Shown here: one piece after another, positions 1 to 6,574 of the stretch
Position numbering within the stretch: position 1 is the first letter of the stretch
How the letters are laid out: each line of letters opens with the position of its first letter
Assembly: GCA_900557255.1 (NCBI GenBank)
Contig: USSA01000051.1
Location: forward strand, 1-17,481
Length of the DNA stretch: 17,481 bases
Origin: an uncultured Prevotella sp.
Lineage (GTDB): Bacteria; Bacteroidota; Bacteroidia; Bacteroidales; Bacteroidaceae
Direction of reading: 5' to 3'
Made by a program: the position numbers and the translations under genes
Notes under the pieces: model-generated
Database searches by the model: none
Told to the model about the DNA's origin: nothing
What the model saw: only the letters and a program-made list of their open reading frames with translations

Positions 1-11
1 ATTTGTTTCAG

Positions 12-19
12 TATCTTTG
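12..19 (+). promoter_or_regulatory. Possible -7 promoter element of the first gene
   Basis: TATCTTTG matches the Bacteroidota -7 consensus TAnnTTTG. It lies only four bases before the ATG at 24, so transcription would begin at or just inside the start codon. The -33 element would fall outside the window. Either the mRNA is nearly leaderless, or translation starts at the ATG at 45, or the match is accidental. Confidence 0.5.
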
Positions 20-23
20 CAGC

Positions 24-578
24 ATGGAACAGATATTACGTGAAATGATAGAAAAGATGGTGGGGCGCAAGATGGTTGTGCCTCGCGACTTCGCTTGGTT
101 GAGCGAAAAGGTGGAGGAGCGTACCCAGCAGAGAGTGAGTGCCTCTACGCTGCGACGGTTTTGGGGATACGTGAGCGAAGGGGTTTCTGCCAGCAAGTTT
201 ACCAAGAATGTTTTGGCGAATTTTCTCGGTTATGCGGACTTTGAGGAGTTTGGATTGTCGCAAGGGATGGGAGAGCAGCAGAGCCAGATGGTTATAGGCA
301 AGGAAATATCTTGCGATGATCTTTATGAGGGACAGATGCTTAAACTTTCCTGGCTGCCCGACAGAACCTGCATCATCAGGTATCAGGGAAACGGAAGTTT
401 CAAGGTGGTGTCATCAGAAAATACCAGATTGGCGAAAGATGATACTTTCGAGTGCCGTCATTTTATCAATCATGAGCCTGCTTATCTCCATGCTTGGAAA
501 CATGGAGATGATGAACCGGTTACTTACGTCATAGGTAAGAAGAACGGCATCATCGTAGAGCATTACTTAGAAGATTGA
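24..578 (+). CDS. Small putative DNA-binding regulator, Bacteroidales-specific type
   Basis: This is a 184-residue soluble protein with no signal peptide or membrane helix. Residues 1-80 are helical and resemble an N-terminal module common in Bacteroidales proteins: a basic stretch with PRDFAWLSE, then STLRRFWGY, then a hydrophobic LGYADFEEF segment, which looks like a helix-turn-helix fold. Residues 95-184 are beta-rich (GQMLKLSWLPDRTCIIRYQG, then a C-terminal VIGKKNGI segment) and resemble a small sensor or scaffold domain of unknown function. The ATG at 24 is chosen because the N-terminal helix begins there; an upstream TTG at 3 lies before the putative promoter and is unlikely. The gene converges on the kinase at 563-1789 and their ends overlap by 16 bp. 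Its function is not established; DNA binding is inferred from the module only. Confidence 0.75.
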   Translation: MEQILREMIEKMVGRKMVVPRDFAWLSEKVEERTQQRVSASTLRRFWGYVSEGVSASKFTKNVLANFLGYADFEEFGLSQGMGEQQSQMVIGKEISCDDLYEGQMLKLSWLPDRTCIIRYQGNGSFKVVSSENTRLAKDDTFECRHFINHEPAYLHAWKHGDDEPVTYVIGKKNGIIVEHYLED

Positions 579-1789
579 AATCTCGACAAGGTGGGCTTCA
601 CATATCTTTCAGAGGTATAAGAGGACAGCTCGTAGATGATATCAGCCTTCTTGCTGCCAGCGATGTCTCTAGAGAATGTCTGCGGATAAGTCGTTGTGGT
701 GAATTCATTACTCTTATCTACAAACTGATAGAATGCTTCGCTCTTTTTCTCTACAGAACGGATGGTGTCGATGCCGGAATCCTTCCACATCTTGTCGACT
801 GTCTTCTTGCCTTCGGATAGGAGTTCGGCGGCTTGTGCCTGTGATGCAGAAGATGGCTCGGTAGCTGTTGGCTGCAGGGATTTCTGGCCATTGGAAAGTG
901 GGGCAGGCTTCTTGGTATGCTGGCGGATGGATGTATCCTTCTTGGCTTCGTGATGTGCCGGGGTGATGTTAATGGTCTTTTCCTGCTGATGCAGTAAAGG
1001 ATAACTGATGAAACCAAATAAGATGATACAGACCAAAGCTGCGATTGCGATACGCTTGCTAACGGATTGATGCCTGTTTCTGCGAGCTATGAAATCGGCT
1101 TTGAGTTCATCCACATTGGCATATCGCTGGGCTATGGGAGCCTTACATCGTTTGATGATGGCAGTATACGGTTTGCTTGGAAGTATCTTTTCCAGGATAC
1201 AACCGATGCTGAAGATGTCGTTGCGGATGTCTGCCTGTTGGGATGCAATCTGTTCAGGTGAGATGTAGCCCGGTGTGCCGGCAGGCTGTTTGAGGATGGC
1301 AAAGTCATCGGTATCTGAAAGTCCGAAATCGATGAGCTTTACATGATTGCCGTTATGGGTAATCATGATGTTGGAAGGCTTAAGGTCCCGGTGTACTATC
1401 TGCTTGGCATGGATGTAATGCACGGCATCAAGCAACTGGAGGAAGATGTCTTCTCCCTCAGTCTTCCTACCGCTCCAGTGTTCCAGCGTGATACCATCTA
1501 TCCATTCCATTACGATACAGGTACCCATTTCCGGTATTTCTTCCATGCTGTAGGCTGATACGATGTTGGGATGCTGCAGGGATATGAGGATATCGAACTC
1601 TTTGTGCAGCAGGTTCTTGTAGTTTTCGTCTTGACGGTATGGCTCCTTCAGCCCCTTGAGCACCCACCATCTGCCATAGCGCTTTGCCTTGCAAAGAATG
1701 TTGAATCCTTTGCAAGGTATGGGAGTAAAGTCTGAAAATTGCTCAGACCTTCTGCTTCCTTCTATGATAATTCCAGAATATGAATCCAT
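563..1789 (-). CDS. Transmembrane Ser/Thr protein kinase (Hanks type)
   Basis: This is a 408-residue protein kinase. Visible kinase landmarks are VLK with Lys45, the alpha-C Glu64, the catalytic loop HRDLKPSN at 133-140, DFG at 154-156, a GTPGYISPEQ activation-segment end at 171-180 and Asp191 in the F helix. The glycine-rich loop is not recognisable (IPCKGFN in its place), so nucleotide binding may be atypical. A single transmembrane helix follows at about 247-266, then a periplasmic tail of about 140 residues rich in Ser, Thr, Lys and Gln. The expected topology is cytoplasmic kinase, inner-membrane anchor, periplasmic sensor. The start is the ATG at 1789; the TTG at 1822 lies inside the promoter -7 box and is rejected. 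The target is unknown. The convergent regulator gene at 24-578 is a possible partner, but only by position. Confidence 0.88.
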   Translation of the reverse strand: MDSYSGIIIEGSRRSEQFSDFTPIPCKGFNILCKAKRYGRWWVLKGLKEPYRQDENYKNLLHKEFDILISLQHPNIVSAYSMEEIPEMGTCIVMEWIDGITLEHWSGRKTEGEDIFLQLLDAVHYIHAKQIVHRDLKPSNIMITHNGNHVKLIDFGLSDTDDFAILKQPAGTPGYISPEQIASQQADIRNDIFSIGCILEKILPSKPYTAIIKRCKAPIAQRYANVDELKADFIARRNRHQSVSKRIAIAALVCIILFGFISYPLLHQQEKTINITPAHHEAKKDTSIRQHTKKPAPLSNGQKSLQPTATEPSSASQAQAAELLSEGKKTVDKMWKDSGIDTIRSVEKKSEAFYQFVDKSNEFTTTTYPQTFSRDIAGSKKADIIYELSSYTSERYVKPTLSRFQSSK

Positions 1790-1819
1790 GTTACTCAGAC
1801 TGGGGTGATAATTCGGTTG

Positions 1820-1827
1820 CAAAATTA
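1820..1827 (-). promoter_or_regulatory. Promoter -7 element of the kinase gene
   Basis: On the minus strand this reads TAATTTTG, a perfect TAnnTTTG, 31 bases before the chosen ATG at 1789. No clear TTG is found 19-22 bases upstream, so the -33 half is weak. The kinase could also be reached by read-through from the RNA promoter at 1995-2025. Confidence 0.6.
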
Positions 1828-1842
1828 ACTAAATAGAGATAC

Positions 1843-1864
1843 CCATCCCACAGAAGCGGGATGG
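1843..1864 (-). terminator. 3' hairpin of the candidate small RNA
   Basis: CCATCCC (1843-1849) and GGGATGG (1858-1864) form a perfect 7-bp stem with an 8-base loop. On the minus strand it is followed by a U-rich but interrupted tract (GUAUCUCUAUUU), so intrinsic termination may be incomplete. Confidence 0.45.
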
Positions 1865-1990
1865 ATATTAGTATACATATTGGGGCAAGCAACTGGAACT
1901 GTCATTCTTGTGTACTGCGAACTGTCCAGATTCTCAGTCCGAACTAAGCGTAGTTGCTACCTCTTTATGTCTGCCGCCATTATTAACGGC
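1843..1990 (-). ncRNA. Candidate structured small RNA of about 145 nt
   Basis: No gene is present here, but a strong promoter points into the region on the minus strand and the sequence folds extensively. In transcript order there are: a 5' hairpin GCCGUUA/UGGCGGC (1973-1990); an unpaired purine-rich link; a long outer stem GGUAGCAAC with GUUGCUUGCC (1953-1961 with 1884-1893, one bulge); inside it a UCGG-loop hairpin (1933-1948) and a CUGGA/UCCAG stem (1925-1929 with 1893-1897); and a final CCAUCCC/GGGAUGG hairpin (1843-1864). The last base of the outer stem and the first of the inner stem share position 1893, so one of the two must yield. The family is not recognised: it shows no tRNA, SRP or tmRNA hallmark. 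It could also be a long leader for the kinase gene. Confidence 0.55.
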
Positions 1991-1994
1991 ATTG

Positions 1995-2025
1995 CAAATA
2001 TAGGCATTTTAAAAGAAATTTTCAA
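1995..2025 (-). promoter_or_regulatory. Strong Bacteroidota promoter, minus strand
   Basis: On the minus strand TTG (2025-2023) is followed after exactly 20 bp by TATATTTG (2002-1995). This is an ideal -33/-7 pair. The predicted start is near 1988, immediately before the 5' hairpin of the candidate small RNA. Confidence 0.7.
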
Positions 2026-2265
2026 GCGAAAGAGAATCTTTTAGTATTCTTTAAACTTTTACGATGTTTTTTGCTTGTATTTTAGTTCAAGCTCATATCC
2101 TGCAAATTTATACCTTAATTATATATAGGGGAATGCTTGCCGCAAATCCCCTCTCTTTTCTCTTGTGAAATGTGGAAACCCACCCCTTTTTATGTCCGTT
2201 TTCAAAACTGATACTGCCCACATGTGATAGGGATATCATCCTTTAAAATCAGTTAAAAAGTGGGT
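2003..2265. other. Gene-free AT-rich intergenic region
   Basis: No open frame or RNA gene is supported. It contains a TACCTTAATTATATATAGG element (2111-2129, then GG), similar to ones at 6508 and 14321. A hairpin AGGGGA/TCCCCT (2127-2132 with 2147-2152, with extra TGC/GCA pairing inside) is followed by a pyrimidine tract and could be a weak plus-strand terminator. A TAAATTTG match on the minus strand (2103-2110) has no -33 partner. Confidence 0.4.
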
Positions 2266-2415
2266 GCTCTTTTATAAAATGTGTGGGAAAATTGCAGAAT
2301 TCCCTCATAAAATGTGTATATTTGTAGCGTTATTCCCTCATAAAATGAGGACAGAAGTGTGATTATTCCCTCATAAAATGTGATAGAGAGGGGGAATATT
2401 CCCTCATAAAATGTG
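2266..2415 (+). repeat. Five-copy direct-repeat array, 33-bp period, upstream of ATPase
   Basis: ATTCCCTCATAAAATGTG occurs at 2299-2316, 2365-2382 and 2398-2415, and with one change (GAG end) at 2332-2349. Starts are exactly 33 bp apart. A degenerate fifth copy at 2266-2283 keeps ATAAAATGTG in register. The 15-bp spacers are not conserved. Copy 2299-2316 sits between the -33 and -7 elements of the promoter, and three copies lie in the presumed 5' leader. The layout suggests an operator array, or an RNA element repeated in the leader. Confidence 0.93.
2292..2324 (+). promoter_or_regulatory. Promoter of the first DUF4143 ATPase gene
   Basis: TTG at 2292-2294 and TATATTTG at 2317-2324 are separated by 22 bp, slightly longer than the usual 19-21. 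The predicted start is near 2331, giving a leader of about 100 bases that contains three of the direct repeats. One repeat copy fills most of the spacer, so a bound protein would block polymerase. Confidence 0.6.
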
Positions 2416-2432
2416 ATTTAAAGATATGGATT

Positions 2433-3725
2433 ATGGAAAGGTTTGCTATCAATGAACTTCTGAAATGGAAGAATAAACAATATCGTAAACCTCTTATTAT
2501 AGAGGGTGCCAGACAGGTGGGAAAGACTTGGCTGGTGAAGGAGTTTGCCCGCCAGAATTACAGGCAGCTGGCGTATGTGAACTTTGAGGAGATGAAGATT
2601 CTGCAAAATCTCTTTGAGCAAGACTTCAATATTCCTAGAATTCTTACAGCTATTGGGGCTGCAACGAATGTAACCTGCACTGAAGGCGAAACGCTGATAT
2701 TCCTGGATGAGATTCAGGCTGCCCCTCATGCTGTTACTTCTCTGAAATATTTTGCAGAGAATGCGCTGGGCTATCATGTCATAGCGGCTGGTTCTCTTCT
2801 GGGTATCGAACTGCATCAGGGGGAATCTTTTCCTGTGGGTAAGGTGGAATTTCTCTCTTTATATCCAATGAACTTTATCGAGTTCGTGATGGCTATGGGG
2901 GAGAAGAATCTGGCGCAGCTGCTGCAAACGAAAGATTGGAATATGATAACGATGTTTGCTCCCAAGTTTCAGGAACTCTTAAAGTATTATTACTATGTGG
3001 GAGGTATGCCTGAAGCTGTATTGAGTTTTAGTCAGAATCGTGATTGGAAAGAGGTGAGAGCCATACAGAAGGATATTCTGGGCAGTTATCAGAGAGATAT
3101 GTCGAAGCATGCTCCATCAGAAATTATTCCCCGTATTACTGATTTGTGGAAATCCTTGCCAGCCCAGTTGAGTAAGGAGAACAGGAAGTTTATCTATGGA
3201 GTGGTGCGCGAAAGGGCAAGAGCCCGGGAGTATGAGTTGGCCTTGCAGTGGCTGCTGGATGCCGGACTGATATATAAGGTATATAATGTGAAAGTTCCCC
3301 GACTGCCACTTGCCAGTTATGAAGACCGGGCAGCCTTCAAGATTTTCGTCCTGGATGTCGGGCTTCTAGGTGCGATGTCTAATCTCAAGGCAACGACAAT
3401 AGTGGATGGTAACAGTATTTTTACCGAGTTTAAAGGGGCATTGACGGAACAGTATGTTTTGCAGCAGCTCATTCTCAGGTATGAACCGTATTATTATGCC
3501 AAGACCAACAGTACTCAGGAGATTGATTTTCTGCTCCAGGATGAGGAGGACGAGATTGTTCCGCTGGAGGTGAAAGCCGAGACGAATGTCAAGGCAAAGA
3601 GCCTGCGCCAGTTTGTTGCAGACAACCAGTCAAAGAAGGCCTATCGCATCTCCATGAATGATTATCAGCAGGAAGATTGGGTTACGAACGTACCGCTCTA
3701 TGCGGCAAATGGTGTCGATTTTTAG
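2433..3725 (+). CDS. AAA_14/DUF4143 ATPase with PD-(D/E)XK-like C-terminus
   Basis: This 430-residue protein has the typical length of the COG1373 family. A P-loop Walker A, GARQVGKT, lies at 25-32, Walker B FLDEIQ at 90-95, and a sensor-like VIAAGS at 116-121. The middle carries the DUF4143 winged-helix-like region. Near the C-terminus Glu363, Asp365 and E379-V-K381 form the E..D..ExK pattern of the restriction-endonuclease fold, apparently intact. There is no membrane segment. The ATG at 2433 follows the last repeat of the upstream array by 17 bases; an ATG at 2426 is out of frame. The biological role of the family is poorly defined. The promoter-embedded array suggests autoregulation or recognition of those repeats by this protein, which is inference. 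Confidence 0.88.
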   Translation: MERFAINELLKWKNKQYRKPLIIEGARQVGKTWLVKEFARQNYRQLAYVNFEEMKILQNLFEQDFNIPRILTAIGAATNVTCTEGETLIFLDEIQAAPHAVTSLKYFAENALGYHVIAAGSLLGIELHQGESFPVGKVEFLSLYPMNFIEFVMAMGEKNLAQLLQTKDWNMITMFAPKFQELLKYYYYVGGMPEAVLSFSQNRDWKEVRAIQKDILGSYQRDMSKHAPSEIIPRITDLWKSLPAQLSKENRKFIYGVVRERARAREYELALQWLLDAGLIYKVYNVKVPRLPLASYEDRAAFKIFVLDVGLLGAMSNLKATTIVDGNSIFTEFKGALTEQYVLQQLILRYEPYYYAKTNSTQEIDFLLQDEEDEIVPLEVKAETNVKAKSLRQFVADNQSKKAYRISMNDYQQEDWVTNVPLYAANGVDF

Positions 3726-3774
3726 CGATAGCACCGCCCTAACTATATAAAAATAGGTAGGGCGGTGGTATCGC
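3725..3774 (+). terminator. Hairpin overlapping the ATPase stop codon
   Basis: Arms 3725-3741 and 3758-3774 pair over 17 positions with one mismatch; the CACCGCCCTA core pairs fully. The first base of the left arm is the last base of the TAG stop. There is no U-tract after the stem, so it may act in RNA 3'-end protection rather than as a simple intrinsic terminator. Confidence 0.55.
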
Positions 3775-3809
3775 ATTTGCAAATATATATGAAGTTCCGA
3801 AAATGAAAT

Positions 3810-3840
3810 CCCCAACCTGCTATGGGAAAGCTGGTTGGGG
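3810..3840 (-). terminator. Bidirectional terminator between ATPase and cysK
   Basis: CCCCAACCTGCT (3810-3821) pairs with AGCTGGTTGGGG (3829-3840) with one mismatch and a 7-base loop. On the minus strand it is followed by AUUUCAUUUU, which suits termination of the metY-cysK transcript. It can also serve the convergent ATPase gene. Confidence 0.6.
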
Positions 3841-3886
3841 AAATTATGATAGATTTTGCTTTCATCAGAAAATATCCGGATGTGAA

Positions 3887-4834
3887 TTACAAAGGATACT
3901 CCTCGAAAGCGTAGAGTACAGTGCTTAAATAACGCTCACCTGTATCTGGCAAGAGGGCTACAATCTTCTTGTCCTTGTTCTCAGGACGCTTCGCAATCTC
4001 GGTGGCTGCAAAGGCAGCAGCACCTGATGAGATTCCTACCAAGAGACCCTCGGTCTGAGCCAGGTCACGACCTGCCTTGATGGCATCATCGTTCTGAATA
4101 TCCAATACCTCATCGATGAATTCTGAAGAGTAGGTCTTTGGAATGAAACCGGCACCGATGCCCTGAATCTTGTGAGGACCGCTCTGTCCACCGTTCAATA
4201 CAGGCGATGTGGTAGGCTCTACAGCAATCACCTTCACGTTAGGATTCTGCTCCTTCAGGTACTTGGCGATACCCGAAATGGTTCCACCTGTACCCACACC
4301 GGCTACGAAGATATCAATCTCGCCATCGGTATCTGCCCAGATTTCTGGTCCGGTTGTGGCATAGTGCTTGGCAGGGTTGGCACGGTTGGTAAACTGTCCC
4401 AGAATCACGGAACCCGGAATGGAATCGCGGAGCTCCTCGGCAGCCTTGATGGCACCAGGCATTCCGTCCTTACCGCTGGTCAATCTCACTTCTGCGCCGT
4501 AAGCCTTCACCAGGTTTCTGCGCTCCACACTCATGGTTTCAGGCATGGTGAGGATGAGGTGGTAGCCCTTTACGGCTGATACCAGAGCCAAACCTACACC
4601 CGTGTTACCGCTGGTTGGTTCGATGATGGTAGCACCTGGTTTCAGGATGCCCTTCTGCTCTGCGTCTTCGATCATCGCGAGGGCGATACGATCCTTTACG
4701 CTTCCGCCAGGATTGAAGAATTCTACCTTAGCAATTACGGGAGTCTCCAACCCCTTGGATGCTGAATACTTACCCAATTCTACCAATGGGGTCTTACCGA
4801 TTAAATCAGTAATCTGTTTATATATCTTTGCCAT
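3887..4834 (-). CDS. cysK: Cysteine synthase A (O-acetylserine sulfhydrylase)
   Basis: This is a 315-residue PLP enzyme that makes L-cysteine from O-acetylserine and sulfide in the cytoplasm. The PLP lysine is Lys47 in NPGGSVKDR; the substrate-binding TSGNTG loop is at 74-79; the glycine-rich phosphate cup GVGTGGTISG and the GISSGAA segment near the C-terminus are both present. The length matches CysK, and there is no C-terminal regulatory domain of the CBS type. The start at 4834 gives the usual MAKIYKQITDLIGKTPLVEL N-terminus. It lies downstream of metY on the same strand, separated by 126 bp containing a large inverted repeat, so the two are probably co-transcribed with attenuation or differential stability between them. 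Confidence 0.96.
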   Translation of the reverse strand: MAKIYKQITDLIGKTPLVELGKYSASKGLETPVIAKVEFFNPGGSVKDRIALAMIEDAEQKGILKPGATIIEPTSGNTGVGLALVSAVKGYHLILTMPETMSVERRNLVKAYGAEVRLTSGKDGMPGAIKAAEELRDSIPGSVILGQFTNRANPAKHYATTGPEIWADTDGEIDIFVAGVGTGGTISGIAKYLKEQNPNVKVIAVEPTTSPVLNGGQSGPHKIQGIGAGFIPKTYSSEFIDEVLDIQNDDAIKAGRDLAQTEGLLVGISSGAAAFAATEIAKRPENKDKKIVALLPDTGERYLSTVLYAFEEYPL

Positions 4835-4860
4835 AATGATTTTTTTAATGTTAAGTGTTG

Positions 4861-4956
4861 AGTGTTGAATGTTGAATTTTAATGTTGAGTGTTGAATGTT
4901 GAATGCCGTTATTGTCCGTCAGGCAATTCAACATTTAACATTCAACATTCAACACT
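4861..4956 (-). repeat. Inverted and tandem GTTGAAT repeats between metY and cysK
   Basis: AGTGTTGAATGTTGAAT occurs at 4861-4877 and again at 4888-4904 (27-bp period). The reverse complement, ATTCAACATTCAACACT, ends the block at 4940-4956 and is preceded by a further ATTCAACATTTAAC stretch from 4926. Right and left arms can form a long stem around a loop at about 4905-4925. It lies inside the probable metY-cysK transcript, so it may act as an attenuator or an mRNA processing or stability element. Confidence 0.85.
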
Positions 4957-4960
4957 GAAA

Positions 4961-6256
4961 TTACTTTACGTAGGTGAATGCCTCATCGAGTGCCTCAATC
5001 AGGTCGTCGATGTTCTCAATACCGATGCTCAGGCGAACGGTAGAAGGATAGATGTGCTGCTCCTCCAACTCCTCTGGGCTCAACTGAGAGTGGGTGGTTG
5101 TTGCTGGATGGATAACCAGTGACTTCACGTCGGCTACGTTAGCCAGCAAAGAGAAGATGCGCAGGTGGTCGATGAACTCCCATGCCTCTTTCTCGCCGCC
5201 CTTAATATCGAAGGTGAAGATAGAACCACCGCCGTTAGGGAAGAGCTTCTTGTAAAGTTCATGGTCTGGATGAGAAGGAACGGCTGGGTGATTAACCTTA
5301 GCCACCTTAGGGTTGTTCTCCAGATACTCTACCACCTTCAATGCATTCTGAACGTGACGCTCTACACGGAGGCTCAATGTCTCCAAGCCCTGAAGAAGAA
5401 TCCAGGCATTGAATGGAGAGATGGTTGCACCGGTATCACGAAGGATGACCGCACGGATTCGGGTTACGAAGGCTGCTGCTCCGGCTACATCTGCGAATAC
5501 GGCACCATGATAAGATGGGTCTGGCTTAGCGAGAGTAGGGAACTTGTCGGCATTTGCCTTCCAGTCGAACTTACCGCCATCTACGATGACACCACCGAGA
5601 GATGAACCGTGACCGCCGATGAACTTGGTAGCAGAGTGAACCACGATGTCTGCTCCGTGCTCGATAGGGCGGATGAGGTATGGGGTGCCGAAGGTGTTAT
5701 CGATAATCAGTGGGATGTTGTGGCGATGAGCAATCTCAGCCAACTTATCGATATCGGTTACATCAGAGTTAGGATTTCCGAAGGTCTCTGCATAGAGTGC
5801 TTTGGTATTGTCCTGGATGGCAGCCTCTACCTGCTCGAAGTTGCGAGGATCCACGATGGTGTAGCTTACACCCTGTGTGGATAATGTATGAGTGATGAGG
5901 TTATAAGTACCACCATAAATGTTGTCGGCAGCTACGATGTGGTCGCCGTTCTGAAGAATGTTCTGCAGAGCGTAGGTAACGGCGGCAGCACCAGAAGCGA
6001 CAGCCAAACCTGCTACACCACCCTCGAGGGCAGCCACACGGTCTTCGAATACACCCTGAGTAGAGTTGGTCAAGCGACCATAGATGTTACCTGCGTCACG
6101 GAGTCCGAATCTATCGGCAGCGTGCTGAGAATTGCGGAACACGTAACTTGTGGTCTGGTAGATAGGCACCGCACGAGCGTCGGTAGCTGGATCTGGATTT
6201 TCCTGACCTACATGCAACTGAAGTGTCTCAAAGCGAAGTTTCTTTTCTGTACTCAT
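4961..6256 (-). CDS. metY: O-acetylhomoserine sulfhydrylase (aminocarboxypropyltransferase)
   Basis: This is a 431-residue member of the Cys/Met-metabolism PLP-dependent family, converting O-acetylhomoserine plus sulfide to homocysteine in direct sulfhydrylation. The YGR of IYGRLTNST (59-61) supplies the phosphate-binding Tyr/Arg. LAVASGAAAV follows at 84-93. The PLP lysine is Lys211 in HSATKFIGGHG. A length of about 430 and the N-terminal FETLQLHVGQ block favour MetY over the shorter cystathionine gamma-synthase/lyase group (about 380-400). An AAAGGA ribosome-binding site lies at 6265-6270, eight bases before the ATG. A promoter lies about 150 bp upstream. With cysK downstream it forms a sulfide-assimilation pair feeding methionine and cysteine. 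Confidence 0.93.
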   Translation of the reverse strand: MSTEKKLRFETLQLHVGQENPDPATDARAVPIYQTTSYVFRNSQHAADRFGLRDAGNIYGRLTNSTQGVFEDRVAALEGGVAGLAVASGAAAVTYALQNILQNGDHIVAADNIYGGTYNLITHTLSTQGVSYTIVDPRNFEQVEAAIQDNTKALYAETFGNPNSDVTDIDKLAEIAHRHNIPLIIDNTFGTPYLIRPIEHGADIVVHSATKFIGGHGSSLGGVIVDGGKFDWKANADKFPTLAKPDPSYHGAVFADVAGAAAFVTRIRAVILRDTGATISPFNAWILLQGLETLSLRVERHVQNALKVVEYLENNPKVAKVNHPAVPSHPDHELYKKLFPNGGGSIFTFDIKGGEKEAWEFIDHLRIFSLLANVADVKSLVIHPATTTHSQLSPEELEEQHIYPSTVRLSIGIENIDDLIEALDEAFTYVK

Positions 6257-6333
6257 AATCTATGTCCTTTCTTTAATTTTACGTTAATATTCAATCTATT
6301 CATTTATATAAATCTGTCGCCCAGAAATCAGAT

Positions 6334-6374
6334 TGATGTTCTCTCTGAAAGACATTCTGATGTCCTTCTGAAAG
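6334..6374 (-). repeat. Direct repeat in the metY leader
   Basis: TGATGTTCTCTCTGAAAG (6334-6351) and TGATGTCCTTCTGAAAG (6358-6374) are near-identical and 24 bp apart, within the predicted leader RNA. The interval between them adds an inverted GACAT/ATGTC. They could be a two-site operator or an RNA element. A small hairpin AATCTG/CAGATT lies just downstream in the transcript. Confidence 0.6.
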
Positions 6375-6404
6375 TCATCATGCTGTTTGTTCTGATTGAC
6401 GCTG

Positions 6405-6412
6405 CAAAGGTA
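6405..6412 (-). promoter_or_regulatory. Promoter -7 element of metY-cysK
   Basis: On the minus strand this reads TACCTTTG, a perfect TAnnTTTG followed by CAGC. The -33 position holds only a weak TTTC. It predicts a 5' leader of about 140 bases ahead of metY, long enough for post-transcriptional control. I see no match to known SAM riboswitch cores in it. Confidence 0.6.
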
Positions 6413-6511
6413 CGGCGATTTTTGGGATTCTGAAATAGCATATGAGTAGTATTCCTGCTACCACGTTTGTGGTATTCGGGCATTTTTTAGCTGCTTTGAT
6501 GGGTTTACACC

Positions 6512-6548
6512 TTATTATATATAGGAGCAATTTTTATTATATATAGGA
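6512..6548. repeat. Twin TTATTATATATAGGA direct repeats
   Basis: The 15-base sequence occurs at 6512-6526 and 6534-6548, 22 bp apart, in the gene-free stretch between the metY promoter and the end of the second ATPase gene. The first copy is preceded by CACC, giving a near-palindromic CCTTATTATATATAGG. Similar elements occur at 2111 and 14321. Function unknown. Confidence 0.75.
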
Positions 6549-6574
6549 TTTTTGAGTCTGTATCCCATCCCAAA

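Noticed and set aside
1790..1822. TTG start giving an 11-residue longer kinase
   Set aside because: The TTG is part of the -7 promoter box, so it would not be in the mRNA.
1843..1990. tRNA, SRP RNA or tmRNA
   Set aside because: No cloverleaf, no conserved SRP GGAA tetraloop hairpin and no tag frame. 6S-like identity cannot be shown by eye.
2266..2415. CRISPR array
   Set aside because: Repeats are 18 bp with 15-bp intervals, far shorter than CRISPR spacers, and one copy sits between promoter boxes. No cas gene is present.
6328..6381. Regulatory leader peptide for metY
   Set aside because: Only 17 codons with one Cys, no clustered Met or Cys codons after the double Met start, and no ribosome-binding site.
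6257..6404. SAM riboswitch before metY
   Set aside because: I could not match the leader to the conserved cores of the SAM classes; only a small hairpin and direct repeats are visible.
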